Below, piece after piece: positions 24,601 through 32,111 of a stretch of DNA of 35,166 nucleotides. The first letter of the stretch is position 1; each line of letters opens with the position of its first letter. Origin of the DNA: Flavobacteriaceae bacterium (GTDB lineage: Bacteria > Bacteroidota > Bacteroidia > Flavobacteriales > Flavobacteriaceae). Location of the stretch: assembly GCA_021647405.1 (NCBI GenBank), contig JAKIUU010000028.1, positions 1 to 35,166 of the forward strand, read 5' to 3'. A model generated the notes under the pieces. It was not told the origin of the DNA. It saw only the letters and a list, made by a program, of their open reading frames with translations, and did no database searches. Made by a program: the position numbers and the translations under genes.

Positions 24601-24757
24601 CGTGACCTACCTGTAATTTAATGGCTGTAGATAGGTATTCGCCACAATCCCAAAAACTAACAGAGGGGCCTATGGTACTTGTATAGGTAAATAGAGCTAT
24701 AGCAAAGCTTGCCCAACCCAAAAGGGTATTCCATTTTTTGAAATTAAAATCAGACAT
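21686..24757 (-). CDS. DUF2723 membrane glycosyltransferase (GT117, O-mannosyltransferase-like)
   Basis: 1023-aa inner-membrane protein. The N-terminal DUF2723 domain (about 10-180) has TM helices and the conserved loop SFWDCGEYLSTAIKLQVGHEPGAP, whose Asp-Glu pattern matches the first periplasmic loop of GT-C mannosyltransferases. More TM segments run to about residue 620. A periplasmic region (about 625-880, with TIGDNDTYPLWYIQE) follows, and the C-terminus (about 880-1023) is helical, with TPR-like sequence such as NTFIEEGNNKKAEEILDLSI. In Bacteroidota such proteins are considered for O-glycosylation of exported proteins or glycan assembly; the exact acceptor is unknown. Followed 2 bases later by the deacetylase, which fits a shared envelope-glycan task (inference). 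ATG start. Confidence 0.9.
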   Translation of the reverse strand: MSDFNFKKWNTLLGWASFAIALFTYTSTIGPSVSFWDCGEYLSTAIKLQVGHEPGAPLFQMLGAFFAVFANNTKNMAMMVNFMSALASAFTILFLFWTITRLSIHLLNKKNKTISSATQIAVLGSGLVGALAYTFSDSFWFSAVEAEVYALSSMLLALLFWLGLRWEADMDSPRGDKWLLLLCFVIGLSFGVHVMSLLVIPAIGFIYYFKHYKTITTKNFILANILAVLALAFVFKFLFPFTLKYFSALELFFVNKIGLPFNSGSIIAGIVLIFVFYYGLNYTRKNKLFHANIIILSVLFVMLGFSSWIMLPIRATANPVINMSNPSSARELLAYYNREQYGDASLFYDTYYSVAFDRDLDKEKPYIDGKPHYEKDTVHKKYIIVNNYKDDLQNYSSKHKGFIPRMTSTSAEAIKNYKSIAGINPKSKRRPSFGENLRFMVQFQFGYMYGRYFMWNFVGRQNDVQGKLDILNGNWLSGINAIDEPRLGPQINLPSDIKNNKGRNVYFFLPFILGIIGVLFHTKFDLKNFYVLLLFFAFTGLAIIFYTNPKPFEPRERDYAVVGSFYVFAIWIGFGVLAIYERFKNKINKTYLALGISLISLLAVPALMANQNWDDHDRSNRYSARATAQNYLDSCQENAILFTIGDNDTYPLWYIQEIEGYRTDIKLVNTSLFNTAWYIDQMKRKTYKADPIPSQLTHDKYKNGTREIIYGMERTDKRWAIKDFMNWIASDDDRTRVEVGNGHEEVYYPTNKIRIPVDKEAVLKNGIVALKDSAKIVPYIDIDINEGGITKNRVLMLDIIANNNWKRPIYFTGGSFDSEEYIWMKDYLQVDGLAFKLVPIKKEDTGYGPFDMGSINTDTMYRNVKKWSWGNMNNPNVYLDVETRRNSISYRGRLERLANTFIEEGNNKKAEEILDLSINEMPVDKFGYYSLLLGHLEDYYIIGTKEKARNLATVLIGKYQENLKYFAQFDKRDIPLVFDEIESNLRQYQNLVQATMSYDDEKYADKVKDNYIQIIDLFKDLIE

Positions 24758-24874
24758 ATTTTATATTTTAGACTGTGGGCGAATTTAATAAATAATAAAG
24801 TAATACAATTACGTACAAATAAAATTACAGATTAAAATTCTGTTAAAACTTAAAAAATAATATTTGCAATATAT

Positions 24875-24904
24875 TTGCTGATTTAAAACTTTACCGTAAA
24901 TTTG
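24875..24904 (+). promoter_or_regulatory. promoter of tRNA-Gln
   Basis: TTG (24875-24877), 19 bases, TAAATTTG (24897-24904): exact consensus match, 26 bases before the mature tRNA. Confidence 0.85.
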
Positions 24905-24930
24905 CGCCTGCTTAAAGCAAAAACAAAAAC

Positions 24931-25001
24931 TGACCCATGGTGTAACGGTAGCACTCCGGTTTTTGGTATCGTCAGTCAAGGTTCGAATCCTTGTGGGTCA
25001 A
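24931..25001 (+). tRNA. tRNA-Gln (anticodon TTG)
   Basis: Cloverleaf drawn by hand: acceptor TGACCCA/TGGGTCA with discriminator A, D arm GTGT/GCAC, anticodon loop TTTTGGT with anticodon TTG (reads CAA, Gln), T arm CAAGG-TTCGAAT-CCTTG. The first pair of the anticodon stem is a C-T mismatch and one inner pair is G-T. CCA is not encoded. Flanked by its own promoter and terminator, so a single-gene unit. Confidence 0.95.
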
Positions 25002-25015
25002 CTCTTAAATTTTAT

Positions 25016-25055
25016 AAAGAACTGTTTAATACTATTTTGAACAGTTCTTTTTTTA
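25016..25055 (+). terminator. intrinsic terminator after tRNA-Gln
   Basis: Perfect 11-bp stem AAAGAACTGTT (25016-25026) / AACAGTTCTTT (25040-25050) with a 13-base loop and further T residues. Confidence 0.9.
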
Positions 25056-25125
25056 TGCGCCTTATTTGTTAGTTAAAATGGCGTACTTACTTTCAACTCA
25101 GGTTATCAATAATTTGTTTATAAAA

Positions 25126-25170
25126 ACTGACATCCATTTTTAACCGTGTCAGTAATAAATTATAACTTTG
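25126..25170 (+). promoter_or_regulatory. guaC promoter -7 element with adjacent inverted repeat
   Basis: TAACTTTG at 25163-25170 matches TAnnTTTG; no clear TTG at -33. Just upstream is the inverted repeat ACTGACA (25126-25132) / TGTCAGT (25147-25153), covering the region where the -33 element should be. It is placed like an operator or activator site. Confidence 0.45.
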
Positions 25171-25194
25171 AGAGTAATTAAAAATGATGTTTCA

Positions 25195-26235
25195 ATGAGA
25201 ATAGAGTACGATTTAAAACTAGGCTTTAGCGATGTGATGATCAGGCCCAAACGTTCTACTTTAAAAAGCAGGGCGCAAGTAAATTTAGAACGCAGTTTTA
25301 AATTTTTAAACAGCACAGCTACTTGGACTGGAGTTCCTATTATGGCGGCCAATATGGATACAGTTGGCACTTTTGAAATGGCTTTGGCTTTGTTTCAGAA
25401 AAAACTTTTTACAGCTATTCACAAGCATTATGCCAATTCAGATTGGCAATCTTTTTTGGTCAATGCCCCTAAAGGTATAGAGAATTATATAGCCATAAGT
25501 ACAGGTACAGGTATAAAAGATGCCAAAAAATTAGCCACCATCTTTAAATCAAACCCACAATTAAAATTTATTTGTATTGATGTTGCCAATGGTTATTCTG
25601 AGCATTTTGTCAATTTTGTAAAACAGACACGCCAAAGTTATCCTGATAAAATCATTATTGCAGGAAATGTGGTTACTGGCGAAATGGTTGAAGAACTTTT
25701 GTTGGCTGGTGCCGATATTATTAAAGTAGGTATTGGTCCCGGGTCTGTGTGTACAACAAGGGTAAAAACAGGTGTGGGCTACCCACAACTGTCGGCTATT
25801 ATCGAATGTGCCGATGCGGCCCATGGTTTGGGAGGTCAAATTATTAGTGATGGTGGTTGCGCTATTCCGGGAGATATTGCAAAAGCTTTTGGTGCTGGCG
25901 CCGATTTTGTAATGCTTGGCGGAATGCTTGCCGGACATGATGAAAGTGGTGGCGAAATTGTAGATCGTGGCGGTGTTTCTTACAAGCAGTTTTACGGAAT
26001 GAGCTCTTCCACAGCTATGGGAAAATACGTTGGTGGTGTGGCTGAATATCGCGCAAGCGAAGGAAAAACAGTCGAAGTACCTTACAGAGGAAAAGTTGAA
26101 ACGACACTTCAAGATATTTTAGGCGGTTTGAGAAGTGCTTGTACTTATGTAGGGGCTCAAAGATTAAAAGAACTTACCAAACGCACAACCTTTATAAGAG
26201 TAGCCGAACAAGAAAATAAAGTTTATACAAAATAA
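25195..26235 (+). CDS. guaC: GMP reductase
   Basis: Reductively deaminates GMP to IMP with NADPH, returning guanine nucleotides to the purine pool. 346 aa, close to the E. coli GuaC length. The sequence is highly conserved: RPKRSTLKSRAQV, GVPIMAANMDTVGTF, FICIDVANGYSEHFV, the catalytic loop GIGPGSVCTTRVKTG with Cys186, SDGGCAIPGD, GADFVMLGGMLAG, and EYRASEGKTVEVPYRG. The start is ATG at 25195. An in-frame TTG at 25168 would add nine residues but lies inside the TAACTTTG promoter element, so it is rejected. The GMP-reductase features (no CBS domains, GVAEYRASEGK) separate it from IMP dehydrogenase. Confidence 0.97.
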   Translation: MRIEYDLKLGFSDVMIRPKRSTLKSRAQVNLERSFKFLNSTATWTGVPIMAANMDTVGTFEMALALFQKKLFTAIHKHYANSDWQSFLVNAPKGIENYIAISTGTGIKDAKKLATIFKSNPQLKFICIDVANGYSEHFVNFVKQTRQSYPDKIIIAGNVVTGEMVEELLLAGADIIKVGIGPGSVCTTRVKTGVGYPQLSAIIECADAAHGLGGQIISDGGCAIPGDIAKAFGAGADFVMLGGMLAGHDESGGEIVDRGGVSYKQFYGMSSSTAMGKYVGGVAEYRASEGKTVEVPYRGKVETTLQDILGGLRSACTYVGAQRLKELTKRTTFIRVAEQENKVYTK

Positions 26236-26285
26236 ACAGCTGTAATTTGTTTTTATAAATCACAGAACCCAACAATTCAGAACAA

Positions 26286-26420
26286 CACTTTTTTAAAAAA
26301 GTGAAAGGCCCCGCTACCGTACGAATTTTTCGTGTGGGAATAAATAACATACTGTTATACCACTACTCAAAGTATTCAGACTTCGCGTAACCCCAGCACC
26401 CAAGAACATTTTAAACACAT
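26286..26420. repeat. palindrome-rich intergenic segment, possible dispersed repeat
   Basis: Gap between guaC and the rimP promoter. It holds the 18-bp palindrome CACTTTTTTAAAAAAGTG (26286-26303), then a GC-richer stretch unlike the flanks (GGCCCCGCTACCGTACG) and the hairpins ACGAA-TTT-TTCGT and ATAACA-TAC-TGTTAT (26344-26358). The minus strand is open in one frame across it without a credible protein. It may be the guaC terminator plus a repeat; genome copy number would tell. Confidence 0.3.
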
Positions 26421-26425
26421 AGTTT

Positions 26426-26456
26426 TTGTCAAAATGCATAATATGTATTATATTTG
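26426..26456 (+). promoter_or_regulatory. promoter of rimP-nusA-infB
   Basis: TTG (26426-26428), 20 bases, TATATTTG (26449-26456). Predicts a leader of about 57 bases before the rimP ATG. Confidence 0.8.
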
Positions 26457-26483
26457 CACCGAATTTTACGAAGAAGATAATTG

Positions 26484-26509
26484 AAAGGGCATTACAAAGC
26501 CCTTTTTTT
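26484..26509 (+). terminator. terminator-like hairpin in the rimP leader (putative attenuator)
   Basis: Stem AAAGGGC (26484-26490) / GCCCTTT (26499-26505) with an 8-base loop, running into seven consecutive T (26503-26509). It lies between the promoter and the rimP ATG, which is only 9 bases further on. By shape it is a complete intrinsic terminator, so full-length operon mRNA requires read-through or antitermination. No second upstream arm forming an alternative structure was obvious. Confidence 0.7.
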
Positions 26510-26518
26510 GTACGCAAA

Positions 26519-26986
26519 ATGGAGCAGAAAAAAGTATTTGATCTTTTAAATGAGGCGCTAGAAGAAAACACAAGTTTGTTTTTAATTTCGGCTACAATTA
26601 GCGTAGATAATAAAATAAAAGTTGTGGTAGATGGCGATGAAGGTGTTCCTTTAAGCGAATGTATGAGGATAAGTAGAAAAATTGAGCACAATTTAGATCG
26701 TGAAGAAGAAGATTTTTCATTAGAGGTAACAACCGCAGGAGCATCTGAACCTTTGATAATGAAAAGACAGTACCATAAAAATATTGGCCGAACTTTAAAC
26801 GTAAAATTAAATGACGGTAGCAAAATAGAAGGCACCTTAACCGAGGTTTTAGAAGATGAAATTGTTTTAAGCTGGAAAGCAAGAGAACCAAAACCCATAG
26901 GAAAAGGAAAAGTTACAGTAAATAAAAATGCAACTATTGCATTTGAGGACATAAAAGAAGCGAAAGCTAAAATAATATTTAATTAA
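26519..26986 (+). CDS. rimP: ribosome maturation factor RimP
   Basis: Assists 30S subunit assembly. 155 aa, usual family length. Seen are the N-terminal alpha/beta domain (SVDNKIKVVVDGDEGVPLSECMRISRKIEHNLD), the conserved FSLEVTTAGASEPL turn (family form LEVSSPG), and the C-terminal SH3-like domain from NIGRTLNVKLNDGSKIEGTL. Start chosen at ATG 26519 because the family begins close to this point; an in-frame TTG at 26426 coincides with the promoter -33 element. nusA follows 8 bases later, as is usual. Confidence 0.96.
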   Translation: MEQKKVFDLLNEALEENTSLFLISATISVDNKIKVVVDGDEGVPLSECMRISRKIEHNLDREEEDFSLEVTTAGASEPLIMKRQYHKNIGRTLNVKLNDGSKIEGTLTEVLEDEIVLSWKAREPKPIGKGKVTVNKNATIAFEDIKEAKAKIIFN

Positions 26987-26994
26987 AATTTGTA

Positions 26995-28248
26995 ATGGAA
27001 AATATTGCATTAATTGATTCATTTTCTGAATTTAAAGACGATAAAAGTATTGATAGGGTTACATTAATGGCCATATTAGAAGATGTGTTTAGAGCGACCT
27101 TAAAGCGTAAATTTGGATCGGATGATAACTTTGATATTATTATTAATCCTGATAAAGGCGATTTAGAAATTTGGCGTAACAGGGTTGTTGTAGCCGATGG
27201 CGAGGTAGAAGACCCAAACGAAGAAATATCACTTACAGAAGCACGTAAAATTGAGCCCGATTTTGAAGTGGGCGAAGACGCCTCTGAAGAAGTGAAACTT
27301 ATTGATTTAGGACGCCGGTCTATTTTGGCTTTACGTCAAAATTTAATTGCTAAAATTCAAGAACACGACAATACAAATATCTTTAAGCAATTTAAAGATT
27401 TAGAAGGCGAGTTGTACAGCGCAGAGGTTCATCATATAAAACACAATGCCATAATTTTGTTAGACGATGACGGTAACGAACTCGTTTTGCCTAAAAGTGA
27501 ACAAATACGATCAGATTATTTTAGAAAAGGCGAATCTGTAAGAGGGATTATAAAAACAGTAGAGTTACGTGGTAACAAGCCTGTAATTATTATGTCTAGA
27601 ACAGCGCCAGAATTTTTAGAAAAATTATTTGAACAAGAAATTCCTGAGGTTTTTGATGGCCTAATTACCATTAAGAAAGTAGCCAGAATACCAGGCGAAA
27701 AAGCCAAAGTAGCTGTTGATTCTTATGATGATAGAATTGATCCTGTAGGCGCTTGTGTTGGGATGAAGGGGTCTAGAATTCACAGTATTGTAAGAGAATT
27801 AGGTAATGAGAATATTGATGTAATAAATTACACCAATAACACACAGTTGTTAATAGCACGCGCTTTAAGTCCAGCTAAAGTTGTTTCAATGACAATTCAT
27901 GAAGCTGAAGAAGGCTCTGACAGAAGACAAAGAGTAGATGTCTTTTTAAAACCAGAAGAAGTGTCTAAAGCTATTGGTAAAAATGGCGTTAATATTCGTT
28001 TGGCTTGCCAGTTAACAGGTTTTGAATTAGATGTGCAACGCGAAGGTTATGGCGATGAAGATGTTGAATTAACCGAGTTTTCTGACGAAATAGATACTTG
28101 GATTTTGCAAGAATTAAAAAATGCTGGTTTAGATACAGCAAAAAGCGTATTAGAACAAGATGTAAACGATTTGATAAAAAGAACAGATCTTGAAGAAGAA
28201 ACGATTATTGAAGTTCAAAGAATTTTAAAAGAAGAATTCGACAGTTAA
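26995..28248 (+). CDS. nusA: transcription termination/antitermination factor NusA
   Basis: Binds RNA polymerase and nascent RNA, modulating pausing, intrinsic termination and antitermination. 417 aa: N-terminal RNAP-binding domain (1-130), S1 domain (about 135-200, beginning GELYSAEV), KH1 with VGACVGMKGSRIHSIVRELG and KH2 with IGKNGVNIRLACQLTG, then a short acidic tail. It lacks the two C-terminal acidic repeats of the 495-aa E. coli protein, as is usual outside proteobacteria. Second gene of the operon; its product is a natural candidate to act on the hairpin in the operon's own leader. Confidence 0.97.
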   Translation: MENIALIDSFSEFKDDKSIDRVTLMAILEDVFRATLKRKFGSDDNFDIIINPDKGDLEIWRNRVVVADGEVEDPNEEISLTEARKIEPDFEVGEDASEEVKLIDLGRRSILALRQNLIAKIQEHDNTNIFKQFKDLEGELYSAEVHHIKHNAIILLDDDGNELVLPKSEQIRSDYFRKGESVRGIIKTVELRGNKPVIIMSRTAPEFLEKLFEQEIPEVFDGLITIKKVARIPGEKAKVAVDSYDDRIDPVGACVGMKGSRIHSIVRELGNENIDVINYTNNTQLLIARALSPAKVVSMTIHEAEEGSDRRQRVDVFLKPEEVSKAIGKNGVNIRLACQLTGFELDVQREGYGDEDVELTEFSDEIDTWILQELKNAGLDTAKSVLEQDVNDLIKRTDLEEETIIEVQRILKEEFDS

Positions 28249-28283
28249 ACATGTCTTTAAATAAGGTTAATTAAATTTATTAT

Positions 28284-31043
28284 ATGGCCGAGGGTAGAAC
28301 ATTAAGGTTAAACAAAGTATTAAGAGAGTTAAACATTTCTTTAGATAGAGCTGTAGAGCATCTTGCCAAACACGGTGTAGAAATTGAAGCTAGACCAACT
28401 TCAAAAATTTCTAACGATGTGTATGAAATACTTTTAGATGGCTTTCAGACTGATAGAAACAAAAAAGCAGCTTCTCAAGAAGTAGGAGATGAAAAGCGAA
28501 AAGAAAAAGAAGCCTTGCGTATTGCTTTAGAAAAAGAGCATGAAGAAAAACGTTTGGCTGAAGAGAAAACCAAAAAGACGCTATTTAAAACAGAGTCTGA
28601 AAGAGCAGTAGGTTTTAAAAAAATTGGAAAAATAGATTTAGATGTTAAGCCTGTTAAAAAAGAAGCGCCTGTTATTAGCAAAACTTCGCAAGAAGAAAAA
28701 GCAGTAGAAATTCCTAAAACAGAAACAGAAACAGAAAAAACACCTAAACCAAAAGTAGAAAAGGCGCCACCTAAAGAAGTTAAAAAAGCGCCTGTTAAAG
28801 AAAAAATAGCCGATAAAACTGTTCCCAAAGCCCCAGTAAAAACAGAAGAAGAAGCCGAAGAAAAAACAACAGATCGCAAGATTTTAACACAATACAAAAA
28901 ATTAGGGGGCCCTAAACTTACAGGACAAAAGATAGATTTAAAACAATTTGAAAAACCTAAAAAGAAAGCAGAACCAGCTGAAAAGACTAAGGCACCCGTA
29001 AAAAAATCAGAACACGACAATAGACGTAAGAAACGCAGACGCATACACAAACCTATCGATAAATCAGGTAAAGGCGCTCCTTCAAGGCCATTTTCAAAAT
29101 CTCAAGGCAGAGGCAGAACCCCTTTGGTAAAAGCAGAACCAACAGAAGCCGAAGTACAAAAACAAATTCGCGAGACTTTAGAAAAATTACAAGGTAAATC
29201 TAAATCGAAAGGCTCTAAACACCGCAGAGATAAACGCGATTTACACCGCCAACAAACCGAACAAAGTCTTGAACAACAAGAGGCAGAAAGTAAAATACTT
29301 ACCGTTACAGAATTTGTAACAGCCAACGAAGTGGCTACAATGATGAATGTTCCAGTAACACAAATTATTTCGGCCTGTATGTCTTTAGGGATGATGGTAA
29401 CGATGAACCAAAGACTAGATGCCGAAACGCTTAGTATTGTGGCTGATGAATTTGGATACGAAGTGAATTTTGTAACAGCCGAGGTAGAAGAATCGATTTT
29501 GATTGAAGAAGATAATGAAGAAGATTTACTGCCCAGAGCGCCTATTGTTACTGTTATGGGACATGTAGATCACGGTAAAACTTTGTTGTTAGATTATATT
29601 AGAAAAGCCAATGTTATAGCAGGCGAATCGGGAGGTATTACACAACATATTGGGGCCTATTCTGTAGAACTTAAAGACGGTCAAAAAATTACATTTTTAG
29701 ACACACCTGGTCACGAAGCTTTTACAGCTATGCGTGCAAGGGGTGCTCAGGTAACCGATTTGGCAATTATTGTTATTGCTGCTGACGATTCTATAATGCC
29801 ACAAACAAAAGAAGCTATTAGCCATGCACAAGCGGCAGGCATTCCTATGGTTTTTGCCATAAATAAAATTGACAAACCAGATGCAAATCCCGAAAAGGTA
29901 AAAGAAGGTCTGTCTATTATGAACTTATTGGTAGAAGATTGGGGAGGTAAAATTCAATCGCAAGATTTATCTGCCAAAACAGGAAAAGGCGTTCCAGAAT
30001 TGTTAGAGAAAGTGCTGTTAGAAGCCGAATTACTTGAATTAAAAGCCAATCCAAATAAAAATGCCAATGGCACTGTTGTTGAAGCCTTGCTCGATAAAGG
30101 AAAAGGCTACGTGGCTACTATTTTAGTAGAATCAGGTACCTTAAAAATAGGCGATTATCTATTGGCAGGCACCCACAGCGGAAAGATAAAAGCCATGTTT
30201 GATGAGCGTGGTAAAAAAATGGATACAGCAGGACCTTCAATTCCTGTTTCTGTTTTAGGCTTAGATGGCGCGCCACAAGCGGGCGATAAATTTAATGTTT
30301 TAGATGATGAACGCGAAGCCAAACAATTGGCAACTAAACGGGGTCAATTACAACGCGAACAATCTGTAAGAACACAGAAACATATTACCTTAGATGAAAT
30401 TGGCCGCCGTATTGCTTTGGGCGATTTCAAAGAGTTAAATTTAATACTAAAAGGCGATGTAGATGGTTCTGTTGAAGCTTTAACAGATTCATTAGAAAAA
30501 CTTTCTACCGAAGAAATTCAAGTGAATATTATTCACAAAGGGGTAGGCGCCATAACTGAATCTGATGTTCTGTTGGCATCAGCCTCCGATGCTATTATTA
30601 TCGGATTTAATGTGAGACCTTCGGCAATTGCACGTCAGTTAGCCGACAAAGAAGAAATTGATATCAAAAATTACGCTATTATTTACGATGCTATAAATGA
30701 TGTAAAAGATGCGATGGAAGGCATGTTGTCGCCCGAAATAAAAGAGGAGATTACGGGTAATGCCGAGCTTAGAGAAATCTATAAAATATCAAAAATTGGT
30801 ACCATTGCAGGATGTATGGTTACAAATGGTAAAATAATGAGAAACTCTAAAATTAGATTAATTAGAGATGGTGTTGTGGTATATACTGGAGTATTGGCTT
30901 CGTTAAAACGTTTTAAAGATGATGCCAAAGAAGTAACCAAAGGTTTTGATTGCGGTTTGAGTATCAAAAATTATAACGATATTCGTGTAAATGATATTAT
31001 TGAAGCGTATCACGAAGTAAAAGTGAAGAAAAAATTAAAATAA
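28284..31043 (+). CDS. infB: translation initiation factor IF-2
   Basis: GTPase that places initiator tRNA on the 30S subunit and promotes subunit joining. 919 aa. The N-terminal IF2N-like domain (RLNKVLRELNISLDRAVEHLAKHGVEIE) is followed by a long K/E/P/A-rich linker (about 75-335) and a second IF2N-like segment. The G domain starts near residue 418: GHVDHGKT (G1), GGITQHIGAY (G2), DTPGHEAF (G3), NKID (G4), SAKTGKG (G5). The remaining beta-barrels and C-terminal fMet-tRNA-binding domain are complete. Third gene of rimP-nusA-infB; a bidirectional terminator follows. Confidence 0.98.
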   Translation: MAEGRTLRLNKVLRELNISLDRAVEHLAKHGVEIEARPTSKISNDVYEILLDGFQTDRNKKAASQEVGDEKRKEKEALRIALEKEHEEKRLAEEKTKKTLFKTESERAVGFKKIGKIDLDVKPVKKEAPVISKTSQEEKAVEIPKTETETEKTPKPKVEKAPPKEVKKAPVKEKIADKTVPKAPVKTEEEAEEKTTDRKILTQYKKLGGPKLTGQKIDLKQFEKPKKKAEPAEKTKAPVKKSEHDNRRKKRRRIHKPIDKSGKGAPSRPFSKSQGRGRTPLVKAEPTEAEVQKQIRETLEKLQGKSKSKGSKHRRDKRDLHRQQTEQSLEQQEAESKILTVTEFVTANEVATMMNVPVTQIISACMSLGMMVTMNQRLDAETLSIVADEFGYEVNFVTAEVEESILIEEDNEEDLLPRAPIVTVMGHVDHGKTLLLDYIRKANVIAGESGGITQHIGAYSVELKDGQKITFLDTPGHEAFTAMRARGAQVTDLAIIVIAADDSIMPQTKEAISHAQAAGIPMVFAINKIDKPDANPEKVKEGLSIMNLLVEDWGGKIQSQDLSAKTGKGVPELLEKVLLEAELLELKANPNKNANGTVVEALLDKGKGYVATILVESGTLKIGDYLLAGTHSGKIKAMFDERGKKMDTAGPSIPVSVLGLDGAPQAGDKFNVLDDEREAKQLATKRGQLQREQSVRTQKHITLDEIGRRIALGDFKELNLILKGDVDGSVEALTDSLEKLSTEEIQVNIIHKGVGAITESDVLLASASDAIIIGFNVRPSAIARQLADKEEIDIKNYAIIYDAINDVKDAMEGMLSPEIKEEITGNAELREIYKISKIGTIAGCMVTNGKIMRNSKIRLIRDGVVVYTGVLASLKRFKDDAKEVTKGFDCGLSIKNYNDIRVNDIIEAYHEVKVKKKLK

Positions 31044-31060
31044 AAGGCTCTCAATGAATT

Positions 31061-31092
31061 AAAAAAAGCCCCTTTAAAAAGGGGCTTTTTTG
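31061..31092. terminator. bidirectional intrinsic terminator
   Basis: Stem AGCCCCTTT / AAAGGGGCT (31067-31086) flanked by A-run and T-run on opposite sides, so it works in both directions. It sits between the convergent infB and DUF4837 genes. Confidence 0.92.
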
Positions 31093-31136
31093 TGTAATAG
31101 ACTTTGCTCTTTAGCAGTGTTCAAAATTTTAAAAAA

Positions 31137-32105
31137 CTACTCAATCTTTAAGGTTTTAAAGATGGCTTCTAGTTCAAAAATGTAATCACGTTTATTTTGA
31201 TTGGGCGCATATACAAATCCGTCAAGGCATAAAAGACGGTTGTTTTTACTGTCTATAAAACTATAGTTGATAAAAGCACCGCCCATAAAATCGTTTTTAA
31301 CTTCCCATAAGCCACGGGTTTCGAATGCTTTTGTGCCATTGATAATAACCGATTTAAAAATAGGTGTTAAAGCTTTTGAAGTTTGCATATAAGTGTCTTT
31401 AAATTGTCCTGGCACACGTGTTTTACCTATACTATCTCTTAAACTTAATACGCTTTTTAAATCTAAATTTTCCGCTTTAGGTAGCGGAATGCTATAGGCT
31501 AAAATATTGATGGCACCATCTTTTGGGATGTATCTTCGAATCCATAAAAAATCGGATAAATCTTCTACTTTTAAATATTTATGAGGAAGGTTGATACGGC
31601 TATTTTTTAGCAGTTTAAAATGATTTTCAGCCCATATATTTTTATGCAATTTTGATTGATATAAGTGCAAATCGCTTTTTTTAAAAATGCTTAATATCTG
31701 TGTTTTTTTCTCTTTAATTAGTTTAATTAATGCGGTCTTATTTTTTCCTGTAATGTTAATAATTGTTTGAGGCGAAGCGTATTTGTTTTTTGTGACTTTA
31801 AAGGAATTTTGTTTTGAAATACCTATAATCAACAGGTTTCTATTATTTTGAAATAAGCGGCTAAAATTAGCTGGATTTATCTGCGAAACTCTTAACTGCA
31901 TTTCGGGCTGTGGCAAAGCTTTAACAGGCTCTTTTACAATGTCTTTTATAGCTGTTCCTATTTCTGTATCCCAGTCAGTATTATCAATAACTACCAAAAC
32001 AGAATTTATGCGTCCTGTAGATGATTTTAAAATTAATTTATTTTTGCCAGTGTTGCAACTTACAAAGGCAATTAAAATTCCAATGAGTACAAATACTTTT
32101 TTCAT
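31137..32105 (-). CDS. DUF4837 lipoprotein
   Basis: Bacteroidota-specific lipoprotein of unknown function, 322 aa. MKKVFVLIGILIAFVSC gives a lipoprotein signal with Cys17. The body contains the family's NSVLVVIDNTDWDTEIG start, the WIRRYIPKDGAINILAYSIPL segment and RGLWEVKNDFMGGAFINYSF near the C-terminus, ending TLKIE. It starts 6 bases after the LysM transglycosylase gene, so the pair forms one unit and the lipoprotein may help the hydrolase at the cell wall (inference from position only). Confidence 0.88.
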   Translation of the reverse strand: MKKVFVLIGILIAFVSCNTGKNKLILKSSTGRINSVLVVIDNTDWDTEIGTAIKDIVKEPVKALPQPEMQLRVSQINPANFSRLFQNNRNLLIIGISKQNSFKVTKNKYASPQTIINITGKNKTALIKLIKEKKTQILSIFKKSDLHLYQSKLHKNIWAENHFKLLKNSRINLPHKYLKVEDLSDFLWIRRYIPKDGAINILAYSIPLPKAENLDLKSVLSLRDSIGKTRVPGQFKDTYMQTSKALTPIFKSVIINGTKAFETRGLWEVKNDFMGGAFINYSFIDSKNNRLLCLDGFVYAPNQNKRDYIFELEAIFKTLKIE

Positions 32106-32111
32106 TTGAGT

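Noticed and set aside
25168..25194. TTG start adding nine residues to GuaC
   Set aside because: The codon lies inside the TAACTTTG promoter element and the ATG at 25195 matches the known GuaC N-terminus.
26426..26518. TTG start adding 31 residues to RimP
   Set aside because: It coincides with the -33 element and the reading would cross the leader terminator hairpin; the family starts at the ATG at 26519.
26314..26952. 212-codon minus-strand reading frame opposite rimP
   Set aside because: It runs antisense to most of rimP, with a composition typical of a shadow frame; rimP is unmistakable.
28475..29326. Long minus-strand frames opposite the infB linker
   Set aside because: These arise from the repetitive Lys/Glu codons of the IF-2 linker; Ser/Phe-rich composition, no family signal.
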